A DNA stretch of 64,000 bases from Modestobacter altitudinis (GTDB lineage: Bacteria; Actinomycetota; Actinomycetes; Mycobacteriales; Geodermatophilaceae), in NCBI RefSeq assembly GCF_005930475.1, contig NZ_SJEW01000012.1:16857-80856 (forward strand). Reading direction: 5' to 3'. This document shows positions 8,649 to 17,006 of the stretch, piece after piece. A model generated the notes under the pieces. That model was not told the origin of the DNA, searched no databases, and saw nothing but the letters and a program-made list of their open reading frames with translations. Every line of letters starts with the position of its first letter. Position 1 is the stretch's first letter. Both the position numbers and the translations under genes were made by a program.

Positions 8649-8657
8649 GGCCGGTTG

Positions 8658-9518
8658 CTAGCGGCCGTGGGCGCGGAGGCTGCGATCCAGGGCTGCCCGG
8701 GCGGCCGGGGCGAGGCCGTCGAAGACGCGCCGGTAGACCGCGCTGCTGGCCGCGGCGGGCCAGGCCGGGCCCAGCTGGGTGGCGGGCAGGCCGGGGTCGG
8801 TGCGCAGCAGGGACAACCAGTCCGCGCCGAGCAGCGTGAGCTGGGCCAGCGACCCGGCGACCCGGGGCGGACGGCTCCAGGTGTCGATGAACCAGGTGTG
8901 CGCCGTGCGCACGGCCGGCACGTCCCAGGCCCGGTGCACCAGCCGGTGCACGTCGGTCCCCGGCAGCGGCCGGCCGGCGAACGCGTCGGCCAGGCCGGCG
9001 ACGTCGGCCAGGTCGGAACGGCCCAGGACGGCGACGACGTCGACCGTCCCGGGGGCGATCCACAGCCCGTCCCGCAGGCCACCGAAGCCGGCCCAGGTCA
9101 ACCGTGAGCGCACCCGGTGCCGCAGGTCGCGGCGGCTCTCCGGCACCGAGTAGCTGAGCAGCGTCCACTCGCCGTCGGGGTGCTCGAACGGCGCCGCGGA
9201 GGCCACCCGGTCGGTGGCCCGGCGCAGCACGTCCTCGGCGAGCGGGGTGAGGGCGTACTCCGCCGTCCGGCCGACCTGCCCGCGGGTGAGCAGCCCGCGC
9301 TGGGTCATCCGCTTCAGGGTGGCGCGCGCCGCGGCCTCGGTGACGCCGAGGTCGGCCAGCAGGTCGAGCAGGGTGGCCGAGGGCAGCGGCGGCAGGTCGG
9401 CGTCCACGACCAGGGCGCCGAAGAAGCTGAGCAGCAGCGACTGGGGCCGGTGCGCGGCGCCGGAGGCCGACGGTTCCTCGCCCTCGGGCCCGTCCTCGAC
9501 GGCCGGCAGTGCGCTCAT
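8658..9518 (-). CDS. PaaX family transcriptional regulator
   Basis: The 286-residue protein shows the PaaX plan: an N-terminal helical region with SLLLSFFGALVV (about residues 26-37), a winged helix (VTEAAARATLKRMTQRGLLTR, about 60-80), the PaaX_C-type segment EWTLLSYSVPESRRDLRHRVRSRL and a C-terminal domain ending in the LAPAARAALDR region. PaaX repressors respond to phenylacetyl-CoA or other aryl-CoA effectors. It is divergent from the LivFG-LivHMK-ligase operon, and the gap holds a 9-bp inverted repeat. The ATG is preceded by GGGAGGT. The stop is TAG, showing that UAG terminates normally here. Confidence 0.85.
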   Translation of the reverse strand: MSALPAVEDGPEGEEPSASGAAHRPQSLLLSFFGALVVDADLPPLPSATLLDLLADLGVTEAAARATLKRMTQRGLLTRGQVGRTAEYALTPLAEDVLRRATDRVASAAPFEHPDGEWTLLSYSVPESRRDLRHRVRSRLTWAGFGGLRDGLWIAPGTVDVVAVLGRSDLADVAGLADAFAGRPLPGTDVHRLVHRAWDVPAVRTAHTWFIDTWSRPPRVAGSLAQLTLLGADWLSLLRTDPGLPATQLGPAWPAAASSAVYRRVFDGLAPAARAALDRSLRAHGR

Positions 9519-9569
9519 GGGACCTCCCCGCTCCTGTCGCTGATCCCAGCACAGCGGCTCAGGTGCATC

Positions 9570-9615
9570 AAAGCTAGACACTCTCTTGACGCACGTCGAT
9601 ACGTTCTCTAGCTTT
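9570..9615. promoter_or_regulatory. Candidate PaaX operator/promoter region
   Basis: AAAGCTAGA (9570-9578) and TCTAGCTTT (9607-9615) are perfect 9-bp inverted arms 28 bp apart in the divergent gap between the PaaX-type gene and the transporter operon. A TTGACG (9586-9591) between them resembles a -35 box for the rightward operon. The spacing would suit two repressor dimers or a loop. Function is inferred from symmetry and position. Confidence 0.45.
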
Positions 9616-9676
9616 TGCGTGACCTGGACCACGATGACGCGTGATCGGGTCCTGCCGCCGAACCAGGAGGACGTCG

Positions 9677-11242
9677 ATGTCCCCGCCCCTGCTGACCGTC
9701 GAGCACCTCGACGTCGTCTACGACGGCACCATCAGCGCCCTGTCCGACGTCTCGCTGACCGTGGACGAGGGCCAGGTCGTCGCCGTCCTCGGTTCCAACG
9801 GTGCCGGCAAGACCTCGTTGCTGCGCGCGATCTCCCGGGCGCTGGACCCCTACGGCGGCACGGTCACCGGGGGCACCGTCCGGTTCGCCGGCGAGGACCT
9901 CGCCGGGCTCGACACCGCCGCCGTCGTCGGCCGCGGGCTGGTGCAGGTGCCCGAGGGGCGCCGGGTGTTCCGCGACCTGACGGTGGAGGAGAACCTGCGG
10001 GCCGGTGGCTACACGGTGCGCGACACCAAGGCCCGGGCCGAGGCCCGCGACCGGGTGTTCGACCTCTTCCCGATCCTGGCCGAGCGGCGGGACCAGCCCG
10101 GCGGCCTGCTGTCGGGTGGCCAGCAGCAGATGCTGGCGATGGGCCGGGCGCTGATGGTCTCGCCCCGGCTGCTGCTGCTCGACGAGCCCTCGCTCGGCCT
10201 GGCGCCGCTGCTCGTCGACCAGATCGGCGAGATCGTCACCGAGATCAACCGGCAGGGCACCGCGGTGCTGCTGATCGAGCAGAACGCGGTGATGGGCCTG
10301 CGGGTCGCCGACGCCGCCTCGGTGCTGGAGGTCGGCCGGGTCACCGCCGCCGGGTCGGCCGCGGAGCTCGCGGCCAGCGACGAGGTGCAGGAGCGGTACC
10401 TGGGGGTCGCCGTCCCGGTGGTGGCCACCGAGCCCGTGGTCGTCGAGGAGCCCGAGATCCCGAACGCCGAGCCGCCGCGGCAGCTGCGCGTCGAGGGGCT
10501 GACCGTCCGGTTCGGCGGCATCACCGCCCTGTCCGACGTCAGCTTCACCGTCGAGCCGGGCACCGTGCACGCCCTCATCGGTCCCAACGGGGCCGGCAAG
10601 TCCACCCTGGTCAACGTCCTGGGCGGCGCCTACCGGGCCACCGAGGGCACCGTCCACTACGGCGACGAGGAGCTCACCGCGCTGCCGGCCCACCGGGTGG
10701 CCGGGCTCGGCGTCGCCCGGACGTTCCAGAACATCTCCCTCGCCCTCGAGGACACCGTCGAGGACAACCTGCTCGTCGGCCGGCACCGGTTGATGCGGGC
10801 CGGTGTCGTGTCCGGGGCCTGGCGGACCCCGCGGGTCCGCCGGGAGGAGCGCCAGAACCGGGAGACCGTCGCCGGCATCGCCGAGCTGCTCGGCATCGGT
10901 CACCTGCTGCGGACGCCGGTGCACACGCTGGCCTACGGCGACCGCAAGCGCGTGGAGATGGGCCGGGCGCTGGCCGCCCGCCCCTCGCTGCTGCTGCTCG
11001 ACGAGCCGGTCGCCGGGATGACCCACGGGGAGTCGCAGGACATGGCCGACACCATCCGCCAGGTCCGCCGGGACCTGGGCCTGTCGATCGTGCTGGTCGA
11101 GCACGACATGCCCTTCGTGATGGGGCTGGCCGAGCAGGTCACCGTCCTCGACTTCGGCAAGAAGATCGCCGAGGGCACGCCCGCCGAGGTGCAGCGCGAT
11201 CCTGAGGTCGTCCGGGCCTACCTGGGGGCGGCTGCGGCATGA
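9677..11242 (+). CDS. Fused LivF-LivG branched-chain-amino-acid-type ABC transporter ATPase
   Basis: One 521-residue polypeptide carries two complete ABC domains. The first (about residues 6-245) is LivF-like, with Walker A GSNGAGKTS, signature LLSGGQQQM and Walker B LLLLDEPSLGLAP. The second (about 275-515) is LivG-like, with Walker A GPNGAGKST, GVARTFQNISL, the degenerate signature LAYGDRKR and LLLLDEPVAGM. Normally these are separate genes. The two are joined by a proline/valine/glutamate-rich linker. The ATG has AGGAGG at 9665-9670. It energises the LivH/LivM permeases downstream, and the operon imports an organic acid or amino-acid-like substrate. Confidence 0.92.
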   Translation: MSPPLLTVEHLDVVYDGTISALSDVSLTVDEGQVVAVLGSNGAGKTSLLRAISRALDPYGGTVTGGTVRFAGEDLAGLDTAAVVGRGLVQVPEGRRVFRDLTVEENLRAGGYTVRDTKARAEARDRVFDLFPILAERRDQPGGLLSGGQQQMLAMGRALMVSPRLLLLDEPSLGLAPLLVDQIGEIVTEINRQGTAVLLIEQNAVMGLRVADAASVLEVGRVTAAGSAAELAASDEVQERYLGVAVPVVATEPVVVEEPEIPNAEPPRQLRVEGLTVRFGGITALSDVSFTVEPGTVHALIGPNGAGKSTLVNVLGGAYRATEGTVHYGDEELTALPAHRVAGLGVARTFQNISLALEDTVEDNLLVGRHRLMRAGVVSGAWRTPRVRREERQNRETVAGIAELLGIGHLLRTPVHTLAYGDRKRVEMGRALAARPSLLLLDEPVAGMTHGESQDMADTIRQVRRDLGLSIVLVEHDMPFVMGLAEQVTVLDFGKKIAEGTPAEVQRDPEVVRAYLGAAAA

Positions 11243-11315
11243 GCGACGAGCGAGCGAGCATCGCAGCGAGCCCTGCGAGCGAGGAGCGGAACGAGCGCGG
11301 AGCGGGGGACTGGGC
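11243..11315. repeat. AGCGAG-rich intergenic repeat
   Basis: The 73-bp gap between the LivFG and LivH genes is a run of degenerate GCGAGCGAGC / GAGCGGAACGAGCGCGGAGC units and contains no recognisable gene. It begins ATGAGCGACGAGCGAGCG, so a short reading frame crosses it, but this is probably fortuitous. Similar AGCGAG-rich spacers are common in actinobacterial genomes. It may be a dispersed repeat or a processing or stalling element within the operon. Confidence 0.55.
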
Positions 11316-12209
11316 ATGAGCTACTTCCTGGAGCAGGTGCTCAACGGGCTGTCGTACGGCCTCGTGCTGAGCCTGATCGCCGCCGGCTTCGCCATCGTCT
11401 TCACCTCCACCGGGGTGCTGAACTTCGCGCACGGCTCGGTGGTGCTCCTCGGCGCCTACCTGGTCGCCGTGCTGCACGACACCATCGGGTTCTGGCCGGC
11501 GCTGCTGGTCGCGATGGCGGGGGCCGCGGTGGCCGGGGTGCTGATCAACGCCCTGCTGGTGCGCCACCTGGCCGACAAGAACGCTGGTACGGCGGCGATC
11601 CTGATGCTCGGCGTGGACATCGTGCTGCTCACCGAGCTCACCCGGCGGATCGGCAACCAGGTGCTGACCCTCGGCGCTCCGTGGGGGGCCTCGGTGGTCC
11701 GGTTCGGCGACGTGTCGCTGCCCACCGGCCGGGTGGTCGCCGCCGGCGTGACCGTGGTGGCCTTCGCCGGGCTCTGGTACCTCTTCTCCCGCACCGACCT
11801 GGGTGTCGGCATGCGCGCGGCGGCCGCCGACGGGCCGACCGCCTCGCTGATGGGCATCCGGCTCTCCCGAACCGCGGCGACCGGCTGGGCGCTGGCCGGG
11901 GTGCTGGCCGCCGTCGCCGGCGTCTTCCTCACCTCCTTCCCCGCTCCCGGGGTGGCCCCGACCGTCGCGCTCAGCGCCTTCGCGGCGATCCCCGCCTGGG
12001 TGCTCGGCGGCTTCGACTCCGTCCCCGGCGCCGTCGTCGGGGGCCTGGTCATCGGGCTCACCAGCGCGCTGGTCACCGGCTACGAGAGCGACCTCGAGCA
12101 GTTCGTCGGCACCGGCTTCGGCGAGGTCGCGCCGTACGTCGTCATGATCGTCGTCCTGCTCGTGCGGCCCTCGGGCCTGCTGGGCAGCAAGGAGGCCGTC
12201 CGTGTCTGA
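11316..12209 (+). CDS. livH: Branched-chain amino acid ABC transporter permease, LivH type
   Basis: The 297-residue membrane protein has about eight hydrophobic segments and the LivH N-terminal pattern LNGLSYGLVLSLIAAGFAIVFTSTGVLNFAHGS. The late motif LGGFDSVPGAVVGGLVIGL is the conserved EAA-like loop of this permease class. With LivM it forms the transmembrane channel driven by the LivFG ATPase. It is separated from LivFG by an AGCGAG-rich repeat and overlaps LivM by eight bases. The substrate set of such systems includes aromatic acids and amides as well as amino acids. Confidence 0.92.
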   Translation: MSYFLEQVLNGLSYGLVLSLIAAGFAIVFTSTGVLNFAHGSVVLLGAYLVAVLHDTIGFWPALLVAMAGAAVAGVLINALLVRHLADKNAGTAAILMLGVDIVLLTELTRRIGNQVLTLGAPWGASVVRFGDVSLPTGRVVAAGVTVVAFAGLWYLFSRTDLGVGMRAAAADGPTASLMGIRLSRTAATGWALAGVLAAVAGVFLTSFPAPGVAPTVALSAFAAIPAWVLGGFDSVPGAVVGGLVIGLTSALVTGYESDLEQFVGTGFGEVAPYVVMIVVLLVRPSGLLGSKEAVRV

Positions 12210-13371
12210 GCTCCATGGAACTCGGTGGCGCAGCCGGATCGGCGGGCTGGTGCTCGTGCTGGTCGCCCTCACGCTGCCCCTGGTGCTGTCGGACTTCTGG
12301 CTGCAGACCGGCCTGTTCGTGATGGCCACGGCCATCGGTGCGGTCGGGCTGACCCTGCTGGTCGGGGTCGCCGGACAGCTGTCGCTGGGGCACGCGGCGT
12401 TCGCCGCGATCGGCGCCTACGTCTACGCCTGGTCCACCGGCGAGTCGACGACGACCGTCAGCGGCGCCGGTCTGCCCCCGCTCGCCGGACTGGTCCTGGC
12501 CGCGGTGGTCAGCGCGCTGGTCGGTGCGGCCTTCTCCCCGGTGGCCGGCCGGCTGCGTGGCATCTACCTGGGGCTGGCCACGCTCGGCCTGGTCTTCATC
12601 GTCCGGCACCTGCTGGTCAACCTCGACCAGTGGACCGGCGGGTTCACCGGCCGCTCGGTGGAGTCCTTCGCCCTCGGCGGCTTCAGCTTCAGCAACTCCG
12701 ACCCGGACTACCTCGCCGTCGCGGGCGTGGAGTTCGAGGGGCTGCACCGGCTCTGGTACCTCTTCCTCGTCCTGGCCCTGGTCGCCTGCTGGCTGGCCGG
12801 GAACCTGCGGTCCGGCCGCACCGGCCGGGCCTGGGCGAACGTCCGGGACTCCGAGACGGCGGCAGCGGCGATGGGCATCGGCGTGGCCCGGGCCAAGGCG
12901 TCGGTGTTCGTCGTCTCCTCGGCCTACGCCGGGCTCGCCGGCGCCATGCTCGCGCTGGCCTACGGCCGGGTGGCCCCCGACGTCTTCAGCCTCACCGCGT
13001 CCGTGGACTTCCTGGTGATGATCGTGCTCGGCGGGCTGGGCTCGGTCGGCGGCGCCGTCGTCGGGGCGCTGTTCGTCACCGCCCTGCCGCTGGTGCTGGC
13101 CGAGTACAGCGGGTCGCTGCCGTTCCTGGCCGCGCCCGGCTCCGGCGGGCTGGACCCCTCGACGGCGTCCCGGATCGTCTACGGGCTGGCCATCATCGCC
13201 GTCCTGCTGTTCCTCCGCGGTGGGCTGGCCGGCGCCGCTCGCCGGCTCCGGCACCGCAGCTCCCGCAGCTCGCCCCCGGCGGGTCCCGCACCGCACGACC
13301 CGATCAGCACCGATGACGTCGGCCGCCCGGCCGCGGTCACTCCATCACGGTCGAAGGAGACCACCCGATGA
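12202..13371 (+). CDS. livM: Branched-chain amino acid ABC transporter permease, LivM type
   Basis: The 389-residue polytopic protein has LivM hallmarks: GLTLLVGVAGQLSLGHAAFAAIGAY (about residues 46-70), LRGIYLGLATLGLVFI and the cytoplasmic loop motif VMIVLGGLGSVGGAVVGALF. It starts at GTG 12202 inside the end of livH, and its stop overlaps the ATG of the binding-protein gene (ATGA). The final 40 residues are a basic, serine/proline-rich tail of unknown role. It pairs with LivH in the import complex. Confidence 0.92.
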   Translation: MSELHGTRWRSRIGGLVLVLVALTLPLVLSDFWLQTGLFVMATAIGAVGLTLLVGVAGQLSLGHAAFAAIGAYVYAWSTGESTTTVSGAGLPPLAGLVLAAVVSALVGAAFSPVAGRLRGIYLGLATLGLVFIVRHLLVNLDQWTGGFTGRSVESFALGGFSFSNSDPDYLAVAGVEFEGLHRLWYLFLVLALVACWLAGNLRSGRTGRAWANVRDSETAAAAMGIGVARAKASVFVVSSAYAGLAGAMLALAYGRVAPDVFSLTASVDFLVMIVLGGLGSVGGAVVGALFVTALPLVLAEYSGSLPFLAAPGSGGLDPSTASRIVYGLAIIAVLLFLRGGLAGAARRLRHRSSRSSPPAGPAPHDPISTDDVGRPAAVTPSRSKETTR

Positions 13372-14636
13372 AGCACCTGCCCCGCGCCCGCGCCCTGACG
13401 CTGGCGGCCGCCACCGCGCTGGCGCTGGCCGCCTGCAGCACCACCGACCCGGGCGAGTCCAGCAGTGCGGGGGGCTCCGGCTCGGACGAGGTGGAGACCG
13501 GCAACGGGGTCACCGACAGCGAGATCCACGTCGGCATGCTCACCGACCTGTCCGGGCCGTTCGCCGCGGGCGCCGCGGTGCAGGTCACCGAGACCAAGGC
13601 CTACTGGGACCAGGTGAACGCCGACGGCGGGATCTGCGACCGCGACGTCGTCGTCGACGTGCAGGACCACGGCTACGACCCGCAGAAGGCGGTGACGCTG
13701 TACCGCAGCATGGCGCCCGACGTCATCGCACTGCAGCAGGTGCTGGGTGGCCCGACCAGTGCCGCGGTGCTCCCGCTGGCCGAGCAGGACGACGTGTACG
13801 TCGGCGGCGTCGGCTGGGCGGGCACGGCGCTGCAGTACGAGAACAACCAGCTCCCCGGCGCCTCGAACGCGATCGAGGCGGCGAACGCCATCGACTACAT
13901 GGTCGACGAGCTCGGCATGGCCGAGGGCTCGAAGGTCGGCGTCGTCTACTTCGCCGGGGACTACGGCGGCGACGCGCTGGCCGGTGCCGAGCACGCCGCC
14001 GACGAGCGCGGCGTGGAGATCGTCGCGCAGGAGATCACCTCCGCGACGACGGACCTGTCCGCGCAGGCCTCCGCGCTGGCCCAGGCCGGCGTCGCCGGCG
14101 TCGTGCTGGCCGCCGCGCCGACCCAGTTCGCCTCGCTGGCCGGCGTGCTCGTCTCCCAGGGGGCGAACGTCCCGATCATCGGGATGAACCCGACCTTCAA
14201 CCCCTCGCTGCTGACGACGCCGGCGGCCGACGCGCTGCTGGCCAACGCCTACAGCATCACCAGCATCGCGCCGTACGCCTCGGACTCCGAGGGGGTCAAG
14301 GCGGCCAACGACCTGTACGCCAAGGCCGACCCCGACGGCGCGATCGGCTGGGAGGTGCCGCTGGCCTACGTGCAGGCCGAGCTGCTCAAGCAGTCGCTGG
14401 ACGGCGCCTGCGAGTCGGGCAACCTGACGCCGGAGGGCGTGGTCGCGGCGCTGCGGGAGAGCTCCTCGGTCGACACCAAGGGCCTGCTGCCCGACGGGCT
14501 GGACTACTCGCAGGTGGGCCAGTCGCCGACCACGACCGTCTACCTGTCCAAGGTCGACGCGAACGCCCCGGCCGGGCTCGCGCTGGTGGACGAGCTCAGC
14601 GGTCCCAGCGCGGAGTCCTTCTCCTACGGGGGCTGA
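13368..14636 (+). CDS. livK: ABC transporter substrate-binding lipoprotein, LivK/LivJ type
   Basis: The 422-residue protein has a type II signal peptide: a basic start (MKHLPRARA), a hydrophobic stretch and the lipobox LAAC (Cys about residue 24), followed by a Ser/Gly-rich linker. The mature part is a Peripla_BP_6 (branched-chain amino-acid-binding) fold, with IHVGMLTDLSGPFAAGA and GVVYFAGDYGGDALAGAEHAA. It is anchored outside the membrane and delivers the ligand to LivHM. GAAGGAGA precedes the ATG. Neighbouring acyl-CoA ligase genes suggest a carboxylic-acid ligand, which is inference. Confidence 0.92.
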   Translation: MKHLPRARALTLAAATALALAACSTTDPGESSSAGGSGSDEVETGNGVTDSEIHVGMLTDLSGPFAAGAAVQVTETKAYWDQVNADGGICDRDVVVDVQDHGYDPQKAVTLYRSMAPDVIALQQVLGGPTSAAVLPLAEQDDVYVGGVGWAGTALQYENNQLPGASNAIEAANAIDYMVDELGMAEGSKVGVVYFAGDYGGDALAGAEHAADERGVEIVAQEITSATTDLSAQASALAQAGVAGVVLAAAPTQFASLAGVLVSQGANVPIIGMNPTFNPSLLTTPAADALLANAYSITSIAPYASDSEGVKAANDLYAKADPDGAIGWEVPLAYVQAELLKQSLDGACESGNLTPEGVVAALRESSSVDTKGLLPDGLDYSQVGQSPTTTVYLSKVDANAPAGLALVDELSGPSAESFSYGG

Positions 14637-14639
14637 CCG

Positions 14640-16193
14640 GTGCCCGCACTCGTGCTGAGCGAGCTGCGGGCGCCGGCCGCCGGCCCGGCCGACGGCGTCC
14701 TCGGGGACGTCCTCCGCCGGGCCGTCGGGCGTGGGCCCGCCGACCTGCTGCTGTCCACCCCGGACACCGGGGAGTCCTGGACGGCGACCGAGCTGCTGGC
14801 CGACGCCGAGGCGGTCGCCGCCGGGCTGCTCACCCGGCAGGCCCCCGGCGCCCGGGTCGCCACCTGCCTGGGCAACGGGCCCGCGCCCGTGCTGGTCCAG
14901 CTCGGGGTCGCGCTGGCCGGGATGACCCTGGTCCCGGTCAACCCGCGGTCCCGGCCGGCCGAGGTCGAGCACGCGCTGCGGCTCTCCGGCGCCGTGCTGG
15001 CGCTGGCCGCCGAGGAGGTGGCGGGCAACCCGGTGGCCGACCTGTGCGCCGCCGTCGACGGCGTCGAGGTCGTGCGGGTCGGCACCGACTGGCGGGCCGC
15101 GCTGCCCTGGGCGACCCCGGGTGAGCTGCCCGTCGTCGACCCGAAGTCGCTGGCCCAGGTGCAGTTCACCTCCGGGACCACCGGGCGGGCCAAGGGCGTG
15201 CGGATCACCCACGCCGCGATGGTCGCGACCGGGACGGCGTTCGCCGAGCGGCTCGGCCCGGCCGCCGGGCGGGTGTGGTGCAACCCGATGCCGCTGTTCC
15301 ACACCGCCGGCAACGTGCTCGGCGTGGTCGGGGCGCTCAGCGCGGGCGCCGAGCACGTCGTCCTGCCCTTCGCGCCGGAGCCGGTGCTGCGGGCGCTCGG
15401 GGAGCGCCGGGTGAGCATGCTGTCGGCGGCGCCGACGCTGCTGGACCTGCTGGCCGCGGCCGGCCCGCCGGAGCTCCCCGACCTGCGGGTGCTGTTCACC
15501 GGCGGGATGACGGTGACGCCGGCGTTCGTCGACCGGGTGGAGCAGGTGTTCGGCGCCCGGCTGTCGATCACCTTCGGCATGACCGAGACCTGCGGCGCGG
15601 TCCTGCAGACCTCCCCGGAGGACCCCGACCCGGTGCGCCGGGAGACCGTCGGCGCGCCGCTGGCCGGCACCGAGGTCCGGATCGCCGGCCCCGACGGCGC
15701 CGCCGTCCCGCCGGGGACGCCGGGGGAGCTGTGGGTGCGGGGCGCGCGGATCACCCGGGGGTACCTCGACGACCCGGTCGCCACCGCCGAGGCGATCGAC
15801 CCCGACGGCTGGCTGCACACCGGCGACCTGGCCGAGATGTCCGCGGCCGGTGCCTGCCGGGTGGTCGGCCGGCTCAAGGACATGATCAAAACCGGTGGTG
15901 AGAACGTCTCCCCGGTGGAGGTCGAGGAGGTGCTGGTCGAGCACCCGGACGTCGCCCGGGCCGCGGTGGTCGGGGTGCCGGACCCGCGGTGGGGTGAGCT
16001 GGTGGTGGCGTTCGTCGTCCCGGCGGGGGACCGGGACCCGAGCCCGGCGGAGCTGACCGGGTACTGCCGGGACCGGTTGTCGCCGTTCAAGGTGCCCCGG
16101 TCCTGGCGGGTCGTCGACGAGCTGCCGATGACGGCCTCGGCGAAGGTCCAGCGCGCGGAGCTGCGCCGGATGGCCGCGGCGGCGCTCGGGTGA
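14640..16193 (+). CDS. AMP-dependent acyl-CoA synthetase/ligase (second)
   Basis: The 517-residue ANL enzyme has FTSGTTGRAKGVRITH (about residues 176-191), FGMTETCGAV near 315, GWLHTGD and GRLKDMIKTGGENVSP in the hinge, and the catalytic lysine motif TASAKVQRAELRR, in which the usual TGK is SAK. It starts at GTG 14640, three bases after the binding-protein stop, so it is cotranscribed with the transporter. It probably converts the imported acid to its CoA ester immediately after uptake. It is distinct from the ligase at 4764-6308, so the locus encodes two activation steps. Confidence 0.9.
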   Translation: MPALVLSELRAPAAGPADGVLGDVLRRAVGRGPADLLLSTPDTGESWTATELLADAEAVAAGLLTRQAPGARVATCLGNGPAPVLVQLGVALAGMTLVPVNPRSRPAEVEHALRLSGAVLALAAEEVAGNPVADLCAAVDGVEVVRVGTDWRAALPWATPGELPVVDPKSLAQVQFTSGTTGRAKGVRITHAAMVATGTAFAERLGPAAGRVWCNPMPLFHTAGNVLGVVGALSAGAEHVVLPFAPEPVLRALGERRVSMLSAAPTLLDLLAAAGPPELPDLRVLFTGGMTVTPAFVDRVEQVFGARLSITFGMTETCGAVLQTSPEDPDPVRRETVGAPLAGTEVRIAGPDGAAVPPGTPGELWVRGARITRGYLDDPVATAEAIDPDGWLHTGDLAEMSAAGACRVVGRLKDMIKTGGENVSPVEVEEVLVEHPDVARAAVVGVPDPRWGELVVAFVVPAGDRDPSPAELTGYCRDRLSPFKVPRSWRVVDELPMTASAKVQRAELRRMAAAALG

Positions 16194-16969
16194 TCGAGGG
16201 ACTGCTGGCCGACCTGGAAGCCGAGGGCGCGGCGCTGGAGGAGCTGCTGGGAGCCCTCGGCCCGGGCGACTGGACCCGGCCCACCCCGGCCGCCGGGTGG
16301 ACCGTCGCCGCGCAGGTGGCGCACCTGGCCTGGACCGACGAGGTGGCCCTGCTCGCGGCCACCGACCCGGACGCGTTCACCGCCCGGGCCGCGGCCGACC
16401 CCTCCGACGGCGGTGACCGCGGTGCCTCCGCGGCGGTCGGCGTCCGCCCCGCGGAGCTGCTGGAGCGGTGGCGGGCCGGCCGCCACCGGCTGGCCGACGC
16501 CCTGGTCGCCGTGCCCTCCGGGGTCCGGTTGCCGTGGTTCGGTCCGCCGATGAGCACCGCGTCGATGGCGACCGCCCGGCTGATGGAGACCTGGGCGCAC
16601 GGGGTCGACGTCCGGGACGCGCTGGGTGTGCCGGTCAGGGAGTCCCGGCGGCTGGACCACGTCGCCCACCTCGGCGTCCGCACCCGGGACTTCGCGTTCG
16701 CCGCGCACGGGCTGCCCGCCCCGGGAGCGCCGGTCCGGGTGGAGCTGACCCGCGCCGACGGCTCACGCTGGTCGGCCGGCCCGGCGGACGCCGAGCAGCA
16801 GGTGAGCGGACCGCTGCTGGACTTCTGCCTCCGCGTGGTCCAGCGCCGCCCGCGCGCCGCCCTGCAGCTGGTCGCCGTCGGCCCGGACGCCGACCGGTGG
16901 CTGGACGTCGCGCAGGCCTTCGCCGGCGCCCCGGGCCGCGGCAGCGAGGGCCCACCCCCACCCGGCTGA
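16190..16969 (+). CDS. TIGR03084-like / mycothiol-dependent maleylpyruvate isomerase N-terminal (DinB-like) protein
   Basis: The 259-residue protein has a DinB/MDMPI four-helix N-terminal domain: DWTRPTPAAGWTVAAQVAHLAWTDEVALL (about residues 26-54) with a likely metal-ligand His, and METWAHGVDVRDALGV (about 129-144) with a second His and an Asp. The pattern matches the actinobacterial TIGR03084 group, whose enzymatic role is unclear. Metal binding and thiol-dependent chemistry are known for relatives. The GTG start overlaps the ligase stop, so it closes the transporter-ligase operon and probably belongs to the same pathway. Confidence 0.75.
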   Translation: MIEGLLADLEAEGAALEELLGALGPGDWTRPTPAAGWTVAAQVAHLAWTDEVALLAATDPDAFTARAAADPSDGGDRGASAAVGVRPAELLERWRAGRHRLADALVAVPSGVRLPWFGPPMSTASMATARLMETWAHGVDVRDALGVPVRESRRLDHVAHLGVRTRDFAFAAHGLPAPGAPVRVELTRADGSRWSAGPADAEQQVSGPLLDFCLRVVQRRPRAALQLVAVGPDADRWLDVAQAFAGAPGRGSEGPPPPG

Positions 16970-16992
16970 GCAGCCCCTTCGCCGGAGGCTGC
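16970..16992. terminator. Possible bidirectional terminator hairpin
   Basis: GCAGCC (16970-16975) pairs with GGCTGC (16987-16992) around a short CC..GG extension and a TTCG-containing loop. It lies in the 37-bp gap between two convergent genes. There is no T-tract, as is usual in high-GC actinobacteria. Confidence 0.35.
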
Positions 16993-17006
16993 CTGTGGTG
17001 GAGGCG

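Noticed and set aside
13179..15944. A 921-codon open frame antisense to livK and the acyl-CoA ligase
   Set aside because: It is a high-GC shadow frame; the opposite strand encodes well-recognised proteins and the antisense product is low-complexity with no domain.
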